Below are positions 1 through 5,658 of a stretch of DNA of 9,854 nucleotides, piece after piece. The translations under genes and the position numbers were made by a program. Source of the DNA: an uncultured bacterium. Its GTDB lineage: Bacteria > Cyanobacteriota > Vampirovibrionia > Gastranaerophilales > Gastranaerophilaceae. The stretch spans positions 1 to 9,854 of the forward strand of contig USGC01000054.1 of assembly GCA_900554095.1 (NCBI GenBank). The letters run 5' to 3'. The notes under the pieces are model-generated. The model worked only from the letters and a program-made list of their open reading frames with translations. It searched no databases and had not been told where the DNA came from. The stretch's first letter is position 1. Every line of letters begins with the position of its first letter.

Positions 1-28
1 ACCGCTTAAAGGAAAAAAATTAACCCCC

Positions 29-57
29 TTGCAAACTGACCAAAATAATGTTATATC
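29..57 (+). promoter_or_regulatory. Predicted sigma-70-type promoter of the pseudopilin gene
   Basis: TTGCAA at 29-34 is followed by a 17-base spacer and TATATC at 52-57. A TG at 49-50 gives an extended -10 element. Transcription would begin near 63-65, leaving an untranslated leader of about 100 bases before the ATG at 167. This rests on consensus matching only. Confidence 0.45.
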
Positions 58-60
58 TTA

Positions 61-160
61 CTCACTCGCGTTAAACAGCGTTCCGCCGTCTTGCGCTTCC
101 GCAAGCCGGCTACAGCTTCTGCTCGCTCGCGCAATGAATAATAAGTTTAGCAAGCGTGAG
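61..160 (+). promoter_or_regulatory. GC-rich foldable 5' leader of the pseudopilin gene
   Basis: This stretch is much richer in G and C than its surroundings. Bases 85-88 (GCCG) pair with 107-110 (CGGC). Bases 90-95 (CTTGCG) pair with 100-105 (CGCAAG) around a CTTC loop. Together they form a hairpin of ten pairs with one T-C mismatch. An outer helix is possible between 61-65 (CTCAC) and 156-160 (GTGAG), extended by 72-76 (TAAAC) with 145-149 (GTTTA). The GAGGT ribosome-binding site begins inside the outer 3' arm, so folding could affect translation. There is no U tract, so it is not a simple terminator. A role as a regulatory RNA or dispersed repeat is inference. Confidence 0.4.
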
Positions 161-166
161 GTCAGT

Positions 167-811
167 ATGAAAAAAGGTTTTACATTGGCAGAAGTTCTTA
201 TTACACTCGGCATAATCGGTATAGTTGCTGCTATGACTTTGCCGGCTTTAATTAACAAATTTGAGTTGATTGTTTTAAAAAATCAGTTTAAAAAACAGTA
301 TTCAATATTTAGTCAAAACCTTTTAAAAACATCTCTTGATTACGATGGAAATCCGCAGTGTTACTATTCTGGCGATGATTCTGTTGAAGCTATTTTTGAT
401 GACTGTAAAGAATTTTATAAAAAATTTGCGAAAAATCTAAAGCTGATAAAAACTTGTGAAGGAAATGCTTTGTCGGATGGCTGCATTCCTGAATATGCGT
501 ATACGACATATAACGAATGTGGAGGCTTTTCTGTGGATACTGTGAATACTAAAAGCACAGTTTATGTTGTTGCCGACGGTGCTATTATAATCCCTTATGG
601 CAATAATACCGGTAATTTTCAAGCTGCACAATTTTTGCTTGATATAAATGGCAAAAAAGGCCCTAACAAAGTTGGTAAAGATGTTTTTGGTTTGTCCATT
701 ATCAAGCAGTCTTCCGGCCAACTGATTTTTGACCCAACATCAATACTTAGTTGTATTAGACCCGAAAATTACAACGATGCATTCGTTACACTTGAGGATA
801 TTTATAAATAA
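167..811 (+). CDS. Type IV pilin / type II secretion pseudopilin-like protein
   Basis: The 214-residue product starts MKKGFTLAEVLITLGIIG, a class III (prepilin) signal. Prepilin peptidase should cut after Gly4, leaving an N-methylated Phe and the conserved Glu at position +5. The hydrophobic helix (about residues 5-30) anchors the protein in the inner membrane or packs into a pseudopilus core. Six cysteines follow in the globular part, which could form disulfides. Near the C-terminus is D-x-NG-x-KGPN-x-x-G-x-D-x-F, a motif I associate with pseudopilins of gut Melainabacteria and possibly a metal-binding loop. I chose the ATG at 167 because GAGGT lies just upstream and the prepilin signal begins there. 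The frame is open back to a TTG at 29, but that part is the GC-rich leader. No other pilus gene is nearby. Whether it is a pilus, secretion or DNA-uptake subunit cannot be told. Confidence 0.85.
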   Translation: MKKGFTLAEVLITLGIIGIVAAMTLPALINKFELIVLKNQFKKQYSIFSQNLLKTSLDYDGNPQCYYSGDDSVEAIFDDCKEFYKKFAKNLKLIKTCEGNALSDGCIPEYAYTTYNECGGFSVDTVNTKSTVYVVADGAIIIPYGNNTGNFQAAQFLLDINGKKGPNKVGKDVFGLSIIKQSSGQLIFDPTSILSCIRPENYNDAFVTLEDIYK

Positions 812-825
812 TTCACGCAGTTAGG

Positions 826-1971
826 TTAATTTTTGTAATTCTGGGCATATTTCGGATTAACAGCGAGCCATTTAAATGTTTGAGAGGCTGTTTCCGGAAT
901 ATCAATTACAAAAGTGCCGCCATAACGTCCGCGCGAAAAAGTCAGATAACCCTCTTGTGCTAAATTCTGAAAAGCTTTGCGGATTGTATTAGGGCTCAAA
1001 TCCATCTCTTTTGAAAGTGCCATAATTGATGGAAGTTTTGCGCCGATTTCGTAATTTTCTGCAATCATACGCTTAATATGGTTTTGCGTTTTTTCGTAAT
1101 AATAAAATGCCGTGTCTTTTGCTGAGGCGAAAATTGAAGTTTCAGCTTTTGTGTTTGTTTTGTCATAAGGCATTTTTATGACTGATGTTCCGTAGCGTCC
1201 CCTGCGCGGAAGCAGTATGCCTTCATCAGTCAAAGATTTTAGCGCATCATGTATCGTCTTTATGCTAACTTTTAATTTATCGGACAATTCAGCGTGAGCT
1301 GGAAGCTTGCTACCTATTTGAAGATTTTCGTTGATATATTCTTTCAAATCATTTTCTACTTTAGCGACAAGGGTTTTGTGAGAAGCTTCGGATTTATCAG
1401 TTTTAAATTTCAATGTTTTCAAAACCCATCCGGCATCGTTTGAGTTTTTGAATTTATGTTCAACAATACCTGAGGCGCAAAGGTTGGAAAGCGCTAATCG
1501 TGTAGTGTTTGGCGAGCAGCCGATGGCTTTTGCAATTGTTCTTGAAGACGGAAGATTTTCACCTGGTTTAAATTTATTTAGTTTAATAAATTTTTTAATC
1601 TCTAATACAGCTATTTCTCTTTTAGATGTTAATTTTCTAACTTTAGGCAGTTCGTTTTGGGCTTTAATCATTGTGCCTATACACTGTTTTGATTCTATGC
1701 AGCCTAAATCTTCGAGGTATCTCAATGCGTTTTGAATAGTTCCGACGCTTACACCGAGCATAAGCGCCAACTCTGCTTTGGAGGGCAGAAGGTTGGAGAT
1801 TTGAATTTTTTTTGCGTCTAAATCCTCTTTTATCCATTCGCTCAGCCACATTCCAATGGCAACAGCCTTGGAGGTTTCGATATTTTTCAAATCCGGAAGC
1901 GGCTTTGTAATATTTTCGGTTTTAATCTGTGTTAACTGAGCCTTCTGCGGCATTACGTAATCATTTACCAT
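826..1971 (-). CDS. Four-fold tandem GntR-type winged-helix DNA-binding protein
   Basis: The 381-residue product holds four consecutive GntR-like winged helix-turn-helix units. Their 32-residue cores align without gaps at residues 61-92, 139-170, 222-253 and 312-343. Each has an [LK/N]-L-P-[SA] turn, the helix-turn-helix with a [SC]-x-x-T-[IT]-[RHQ] recognition helix, and a closing [LED]-x-G-[ICY] segment. Units 3 and 4 keep a clear wing (RRGRYGTSV and SRGRYGGTFV); in units 1 and 2 the wing is eroded. Ordinary GntR regulators have one such domain plus a C-terminal ligand-binding domain; none is visible here. The start is the ATG at 1971, with AGGTAG upstream; a GTG at 1977 lies too close to that site. 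The gene is divergent from the interrupted gene at 2228 and may regulate it or itself. DNA binding is well supported; targets and ligand are unknown. Confidence 0.85.
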   Translation of the reverse strand: MVNDYVMPQKAQLTQIKTENITKPLPDLKNIETSKAVAIGMWLSEWIKEDLDAKKIQISNLLPSKAELALMLGVSVGTIQNALRYLEDLGCIESKQCIGTMIKAQNELPKVRKLTSKREIAVLEIKKFIKLNKFKPGENLPSSRTIAKAIGCSPNTTRLALSNLCASGIVEHKFKNSNDAGWVLKTLKFKTDKSEASHKTLVAKVENDLKEYINENLQIGSKLPAHAELSDKLKVSIKTIHDALKSLTDEGILLPRRGRYGTSVIKMPYDKTNTKAETSIFASAKDTAFYYYEKTQNHIKRMIAENYEIGAKLPSIMALSKEMDLSPNTIRKAFQNLAQEGYLTFSRGRYGGTFVIDIPETASQTFKWLAVNPKYAQNYKN

Positions 1972-1993
1972 ACACACTACCTATTTTGTTTTA

Positions 1994-2022
1994 ATAATAC
2001 ACTATTTATAAAAAAACATCAA
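1994..2022 (-). promoter_or_regulatory. Predicted promoter of the four-fold winged-helix gene
   Basis: On the minus strand TTGATG (2022-2017) is separated by exactly 17 bases from TATTAT (1999-1994). Transcription would start near 1987, giving a leader of about 16 bases before the ATG at 1971. The consensus match is good. Confidence 0.55.
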
Positions 2023-2066
2023 GGGAAAATTTGCGTAAATATGAAGAAATATTTATAAAATCAAAA

Positions 2067-2081
2067 TGTAACGAATTGTAA
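2067..2081 (+). promoter_or_regulatory. Candidate operator, TGTAACGAATTGTAA direct repeat
   Basis: Two TGTAA half-sites are spaced 10 bases start to start, one DNA helical turn. They lie between the divergent promoters of the winged-helix gene and the 2228 gene. The same motif, with one base changed, recurs at 8094-8108 in another divergent intergenic region. Binding by the neighbouring four-fold winged-helix protein would suit a direct repeat, but this is inference. Confidence 0.35.
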
Positions 2082-2108
2082 AAATGAATTTAAAATAGGC
2101 TAAAACCT

Positions 2109-2117
2109 TGATATACT
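2109..2117 (+). promoter_or_regulatory. Extended -10 element upstream of the GATAG repeat
   Basis: TGATATACT forms TG-N-TATACT, an extended -10 element. No strong -35 box sits 17 bases upstream (only an AT-rich TTTAAA-like stretch). The predicted start, about 2123-2125, falls in the first GATAG unit, which would place the repeat in the 5' untranslated region of the 2228 gene. Confidence 0.4.
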
Positions 2118-2121
2118 CTTT

Positions 2122-2155
2122 GATAGGATAGGATAGGATAGGATAGGATAGGATG
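2122..2155 (+). repeat. Pentanucleotide tandem repeat (GATAG)6 plus partial unit
   Basis: Six perfect GATAG units run from 2122 to 2151, followed by the partial unit GATG. The array lies directly downstream of an extended -10 element and about 73 bases before the ATG at 2228. Such short tandem repeats can gain or lose units by slipped-strand mispairing. Because it is outside the reading frame, any effect would be on initiation or leader length, not on frame. Confidence 0.9.
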
Positions 2156-2227
2156 CAGATATAGCAACTTTTTCCGCCATTTGCAGTTTAATTAATTGTG
2201 TAGGTAAAATGAAGAAAGGAAAAAGTT

Positions 2228-2953
2228 ATGTCTGTAGATAAAGTGGACAATTCAGGGCGTAACGCGGGTTTATACTTCTGTGGGGCCGGGATTGCCGGAG
2301 GTGCAGCAGGCGGCTAGGCAGGATGGTATTCAAAACCGCTTTTAAAAGACGGTGCTCCGACTGATGCGTTTATAAAAAAGGCCGTTGAAAATATGGAAAA
2401 AATTAAGCTTCCGGCAGAACAAGAGGCTGTATTGGAAGTGCAAAAAGCTGCCAAGCGTGCGCTCGAAAATACAAAAACAGTTGAAGAATATATAGATGTG
2501 TTTTACAATTACGCAATCAAAGGTTTAGGGAATGACGTAGATTTAATAAAACAAAGTTTAGGAGTTGCGCAAGACGTGCCAGAAATTTTAGGCGTGGATG
2601 CAGACAAAAAATTTTTTACAGATCTTGTAGATGCCGGCTGCATTGAAGATGTTCAAATAGCGGTAAAAGAGTCGTTGAAAAGACAGTTTTCAGGTAAAAC
2701 GCTTGAAGAAATAAAAGCGACAGCAAAGACTAAAGAGGATCTTGCAAGCAAAAATATAGCAAAGGTTTTGTTTGAAGAGTTTTGGGACAGTGATAAAAAA
2801 GAATTTATCAACAGCAATGATGCTTATGTAGAAGCATTTAAAAAAGCCGCTAAAAGTATTCAAGGGAAAACCGCACTTATTTTTGGTGCAGTAGGTGCTG
2901 CTGTTTTGGGACTTGGCACATATTTATGCATTGGCGGCAAAAAAGAAAAATAA
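2228..2953 (+). pseudogene. Glycine-rich membrane-associated protein gene interrupted by in-frame TAG
   Basis: An ATG at 2228 with an AAGGA ribosome-binding site opens a frame that meets TAG at 2315-2317 (codon 30). The same frame then continues without another stop to 2953. The joined reading is 241 codons including the TAG. Before it is a glycine-rich stretch (GLYFCGAGIAGGAAGG) resembling a glycine-zipper membrane segment. After it comes AGWYSKPLLKDGAPTD, which continues the same kind of segment. A Lys/Glu-rich helical body and a C-terminal membrane span follow. The TAG sits exactly in the glycine-rich stretch and could arise from CAG (Gln) by one transition. TAG ends real genes elsewhere in the window, so a nonsense mutation is the simplest reading; readthrough, suppression or a sequencing error are alternatives. 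I do not recognise the family. Confidence 0.6.
2393..2953 (+). CDS. Hypothetical tail-anchored helical protein (open part of interrupted gene)
   Basis: This is the 186-residue part that begins at the first ATG after the TAG at 2315. It is rich in Lys, Glu and Ala and appears mostly alpha-helical. A hydrophobic, glycine-containing span near residues 158-180 (TALIFGAVGAAVLGLGTY) is followed by a basic tail (GGKKEK), as in a C-terminal membrane anchor with most of the protein in the cytoplasm. The ATG at 2393 has no convincing ribosome-binding site, and the frame is open back to 2318. This suggests the ATG is not the original start. If the full gene is dead, this part may be made weakly or not at all. 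The product is unrecognised. Confidence 0.55.
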   Translation: MEKIKLPAEQEAVLEVQKAAKRALENTKTVEEYIDVFYNYAIKGLGNDVDLIKQSLGVAQDVPEILGVDADKKFFTDLVDAGCIEDVQIAVKESLKRQFSGKTLEEIKATAKTKEDLASKNIAKVLFEEFWDSDKKEFINSNDAYVEAFKKAAKSIQGKTALIFGAVGAAVLGLGTYLCIGGKKEK

Positions 2954-2979
2954 AATTAAAAAACGACTTATTTACACAA

Positions 2980-3007
2980 AAACGGACAACATTTCGGTTG
3001 TCCGTTT
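2980..3007. terminator. Bidirectional hairpin terminator
   Basis: Bases 2980-2990 (AAACGGACAAC) pair perfectly with 2997-3007 around the loop ATTTCG. It lies between the convergent ends of the 2393-2953 frame and the ribbon-helix-helix gene. Read on the minus strand the stem ends in a T run (TTTTT then GTG), so it is stronger in that direction. On the plus strand only three T residues follow. Confidence 0.8.
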
Positions 3008-3035
3008 AAATCCCAAATCTGATACCCGTAATGTT

Positions 3036-3224
3036 TTATTCCAGCAATTCTTCAAGAATATTGGCATTGTTTAAAGCAGTGCTGGATTCTCGAATTTTTT
3101 GTTTGTGGATGTAGGTTCTGAGAGCCTCTCTGATAAGCTCACTTCTTGAACGGTTTTCACCTTCTGCGACCTGGTCGATTTTTGATAAAAATTCTTCGGG
3201 CATAGAAATTAATACTCGAGCCAT
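3036..3224 (-). CDS. Orphan ribbon-helix-helix (CopG/MazE-like) DNA-binding protein
   Basis: The 62-residue product shows the ribbon-helix-helix fold. A beta-strand at residues 2-8 (ARVLISM) would pair with its dimer partner and enter the major groove. Helix A follows at about 10-20, then helix B in SRSELIREALRTYI (about 26-39). The acidic C-terminal tail (ILEELLE) resembles a partner-binding tail of antitoxins such as EndoAI. The ATG at 3224 has a strong AAGGAGA site. It is a single transcription unit that ends in the hairpin at 2980-3007, and no toxin gene lies next to it on either side. It is therefore either a solo repressor or an antitoxin that has lost or never had a neighbouring toxin. 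Confidence 0.85.
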   Translation of the reverse strand: MARVLISMPEEFLSKIDQVAEGENRSRSELIREALRTYIHKQKIRESSTALNNANILEELLE

Positions 3225-3265
3225 ATATTCTCCTTTTGCTTGTGCTGGTAAAATCCTCTTATACT

Positions 3266-3271
3266 ATTATA
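3266..3271 (-). promoter_or_regulatory. Predicted -10 box of the ribbon-helix-helix gene
   Basis: A perfect TATAAT lies on the minus strand 42 bases before the start codon at 3224. No good -35 box is found at the right distance. Self-repression by the ribbon-helix-helix protein here would be usual for the family but is not shown. Confidence 0.35.
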
Positions 3272-3415
3272 AACAATTTTGTATCTAAAAAAGTGCTAAA
3301 TTTTATCTATAAAATATATACTAATTTTTGAAATGCTTATATATCAATAGTTTGCGGGTATATTTTAAGTTAATAATTCTTAATAATTGTTGAAAACTAA
3401 AACATTGCAGACATC

Positions 3416-3444
3416 TTTACAAGATTTTTGGTTTAAGTTAATAT
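3416..3444 (+). promoter_or_regulatory. Promoter of the pyrH-frr-cdsA-rnc-rpe operon
   Basis: TTTACA at 3416-3421, a 17-base spacer and TAATAT at 3439-3444 give a near-consensus sigma-70 promoter. Transcription would start near 3451, about 18 bases before the pyrH ATG. No further strong promoter was noticed inside the operon. Confidence 0.65.
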
Positions 3445-3468
3445 TAAATAGAATAAAAAAGGGGAAAG

Positions 3469-4197
3469 ATGGAAAAGTCAGATTTAAAGTATAAAAGAAT
3501 TTTACTAAAAATAAGCGGAGAAGCATTACTGGGCGATCAGCAGTTTGGCATAGACCAAAAGCCGGTCAAAATGATAGCCTCAGAGATTAAGGCTGCACGC
3601 GAAGCCGGTGCAGAAATTGCCGTTGTTGTTGGCGGCGGTAATATTTTCCGCGGAATGAAAAATAGTGCTAAACTTGGAATGGATCAGGCTTCCGGCGATT
3701 ATGTGGGTATGCTCGCAACTGTCATGAATGCAATCGCGCTTCAGAGTGCTTTAAATCAAATTGAAGTACCTTGCAGAGTGCAGAGTGCCTTGGCCATAAA
3801 TCAGGTTGCAGAACCTTATATCCGCCACCGCGCAATTCGACACTTAGAAAAAGGCCGTGTTGTAATTTTTGCCGCAGGAACGGGAAATCCTTTCTTTACA
3901 ACCGATACAGCAGCAGCACTAAGAGCATCGGAAATTAATGCTGAGGCAATGCTTATGGCGAAAAACGGCGTTGATGGCGTTTACACAGACGATCCGCGTA
4001 CAAATCCTAATGCCAAAAAGTTAGAAAAAATTTCTTACGATGATATTATCAAAAATGGTCTAAAAGTAATGGATACCTCTGCCTGTGCATTGTGCAAACA
4101 AAATAATATTCCTATAATAGTATTTGATTTCCTTGCTCAGGGTGGTATTTTGAAAATATTAAACAGTGAAGAAATCGGTACTTATATAAGTTTATAG
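3469..4197 (+). CDS. pyrH: UMP kinase
   Basis: This cytoplasmic enzyme phosphorylates UMP to UDP with ATP in de novo pyrimidine synthesis. The 242-residue length is normal for bacterial UMP kinases of the amino acid kinase fold, which form hexamers. Visible motifs are KRILLKISGEALLG (residues 9-22, phosphate-binding Lys), VVVGGGNIFRG (52-62), and GTGNPFFTTDTAAALRA (137-153), which binds UMP. The MAKNGVDGVYTDDPR segment (163-177) belongs to the ATP site. The ATG at 3469 follows a GGGGAAAG ribosome-binding site. It is the first gene of a five-gene operon, with frr 22 bases downstream, a very common bacterial pairing. The usual rpsB-tsf neighbours are absent upstream. The stop is TAG, which shows that TAG terminates in this genome. 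Confidence 0.97.
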   Translation: MEKSDLKYKRILLKISGEALLGDQQFGIDQKPVKMIASEIKAAREAGAEIAVVVGGGNIFRGMKNSAKLGMDQASGDYVGMLATVMNAIALQSALNQIEVPCRVQSALAINQVAEPYIRHRAIRHLEKGRVVIFAAGTGNPFFTTDTAAALRASEINAEAMLMAKNGVDGVYTDDPRTNPNAKKLEKISYDDIIKNGLKVMDTSACALCKQNNIPIIVFDFLAQGGILKILNSEEIGTYISL

Positions 4198-4219
4198 ATA
4201 AAATTGAAATGAGGTTAAA

Positions 4220-4786
4220 ATGTCAGAAAGTTTAGAAGAATTATTTTTATTCGGCGAAGAAAAAATGGAAAAAGCTATCGCATCATTGAAGCGTGAATTC
4301 GGCTCAATCCGTTCAGGCCGCGCAAATCCGTTAATCTTAGACAAAGTTTTGGTTGATTACTATGGAGTTCCGACACCTTTGAGACAAATGTCTCAAGTAA
4401 CAGTACAAGACGGCACTACTCTTGTAATTTCTCCATATGACAAAACTATTTTGAAAGAAATTGAAAAAGCAATTATCAAAGCAGAAATCGGTATTACACC
4501 AAACAGCGACGGTATTTGCATAAGACTTGCATTTCCTCCTTTGACTGAAGAGCGACGCAAAGAAATCGTTAAAGATGTTAAAAAACTCGGTGAAGACGCG
4601 AAAGTTGCAGTCCGTAATGTTAGACGCGATATGACTGATGATTTGAAAAAACTTGAAAAATCAGAAAACCTTCCGGAAGATACTGTAAAGGACAATCAGG
4701 ATAAAATTCAAAAATTGACTGATAAATACACTGGTATTATTGACGGCGCGGTTGCAGAAAAAGAAAAAGAGGTTTTAACTGTATAA
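4220..4786 (+). CDS. frr: Ribosome recycling factor
   Basis: Ribosome recycling factor acts with EF-G to split post-termination ribosomes in the cytoplasm. The 188-residue length fits the family (about 185). The tRNA-like shape is indicated by the conserved SIRSGRANP segment (residues 29-37) and by YYGVPTPLRQMSQV in the small beta domain. RLAFPPLTEERRKEIVK is followed by the long C-terminal helix VAVRNVRRDMTDDLKKLEK. The ATG at 4220 has an AGGT site seven bases upstream. Its TAA overlaps the cdsA start by one base (TAATG), so translation of the two is probably coupled. The uppS gene often found between frr and cdsA is missing here. Confidence 0.97.
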   Translation: MSESLEELFLFGEEKMEKAIASLKREFGSIRSGRANPLILDKVLVDYYGVPTPLRQMSQVTVQDGTTLVISPYDKTILKEIEKAIIKAEIGITPNSDGICIRLAFPPLTEERRKEIVKDVKKLGEDAKVAVRNVRRDMTDDLKKLEKSENLPEDTVKDNQDKIQKLTDKYTGIIDGAVAEKEKEVLTV

Positions 4787-5658
4787 TGGATGTAATTGGT
4801 GGTTTGAACAAGAACGCAACAAGAATGCTTACGGGCTTCATTATGGGCACAATCGCGATGTTTTGCATTATAAAAAGCGGAATTGCGCTCTTGTTAATGT
4901 TGTTTGTTCTTGTTTTTACCGCTTCTAAAGAATACGTTAAAATCCTTGAACATAAAGGTTTTTACCCAAGCTTAAAAGTTATATGGCTTGCTGAGGCTGT
5001 TTTTGGCATAATCGCTTATGTGCAGAGATTTGATCTTGCGTCAATGGCGCTGACAGGTTTTTCAATTCTTTCGATAATGTGGGTGTTATTTAAAGGCCGC
5101 CAGCCTTATATTGCAAATGCAGCAACAACTATTCTTGGATTTATTTATTGCGGATGGCTGCCTTTGCACTTGATATTTTTGAGGGACCTATCATCTGATA
5201 AATTCAGTGATGGACTTGGTTTTGTTGTAATGTTGTTTACCGCGGTTTTGTTGACTGATATCGGATGTTATTACGCAGGACGTCATCTTGGCAAGCACAA
5301 ACTTGCTCCGGTTGTAAGCCCCAACAAGACTATAGAAGGTTCAATCGGCGGCGCTATGTGTGCTGTTATTGGCGCAATGGTTATCGGCGCATTTATTCAT
5401 GTTGAATGGTATATTTCTTTAATTATCGGAATACTTTGCACAACTTTCGGGCAGATTGGCGATTTGTCAGAATCCTTGATTAAAAGAGATGCCGGGGTAA
5501 AAGATTCAGGCGACACTTTGCCGGGGCACGGCGGTTTCTTGGATAGAACTGACAGCTTTATTTTTGCAATTCCAGTAATGTATTATTTCTGTAAGTACTT
5601 TGTGTTTTCTGATGTTTTCTACCACAGCGTGATGAATTTTGTCAAAGGTATTTTCTAA
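4786..5658 (+). CDS. cdsA: Phosphatidate cytidylyltransferase (CDP-diglyceride synthase)
   Basis: This integral membrane enzyme makes CDP-diacylglycerol from phosphatidic acid and CTP, the branch point to all membrane phospholipids. The 290 residues include several hydrophobic spans (about 13-46, 65-80, 85-103, 110-132, 145-162, 185-205, 208-222 and 258-272). The family signature is complete near the C-terminus: SLIKRDAGVKDSGD, then LPGHGGFLDRTDS (about 230-257). It contains the metal-binding Asp residues. LLTDIGCYYAGRHLGKHKLAP and SPNKTIEG are also typical. The start overlaps the frr stop, and an AGAGG about 15 bases upstream inside frr may serve as ribosome-binding site. The stop abuts the rnc ATG with no gap. 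Confidence 0.96.
   Translation: MDVIGGLNKNATRMLTGFIMGTIAMFCIIKSGIALLLMLFVLVFTASKEYVKILEHKGFYPSLKVIWLAEAVFGIIAYVQRFDLASMALTGFSILSIMWVLFKGRQPYIANAATTILGFIYCGWLPLHLIFLRDLSSDKFSDGLGFVVMLFTAVLLTDIGCYYAGRHLGKHKLAPVVSPNKTIEGSIGGAMCAVIGAMVIGAFIHVEWYISLIIGILCTTFGQIGDLSESLIKRDAGVKDSGDTLPGHGGFLDRTDSFIFAIPVMYYFCKYFVFSDVFYHSVMNFVKGIF

Noticed and set aside
29..166. Longer pseudopilin start at TTG 29
   Set aside because: The extra 46 residues come from the GC-rich leader and would bury the prepilin signal; the ATG at 167 has its own ribosome-binding site.
2037..2054. Inverted repeat AAATAT-GAAGAA-ATATTT
   Set aside because: Short and AT-only in AT-rich DNA; expected by chance.
2122..2155. CRISPR array or origin iterons
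   Set aside because: Five-base units without spacers, and no cas or replication gene nearby.
2209..2241. Short upstream frame MKKGKSYVCR overlapping the start at 2228
   Set aside because: Ten codons with only a weak TAGG site; no regulatory pattern to support a leader peptide.
2315..2317. TAG as a reassigned sense codon
   Set aside because: pyrH and the 8901 gene end in TAG at the expected protein ends, so TAG terminates in this genome; suppression at this one site stays possible.
4393..4695. 100-codon frame antisense to frr
   Set aside because: Shadow of a strongly conserved gene; no start site or family features. The other antisense frames (over rpe, the pseudopilin and the winged-helix gene) were rejected for the same reason.
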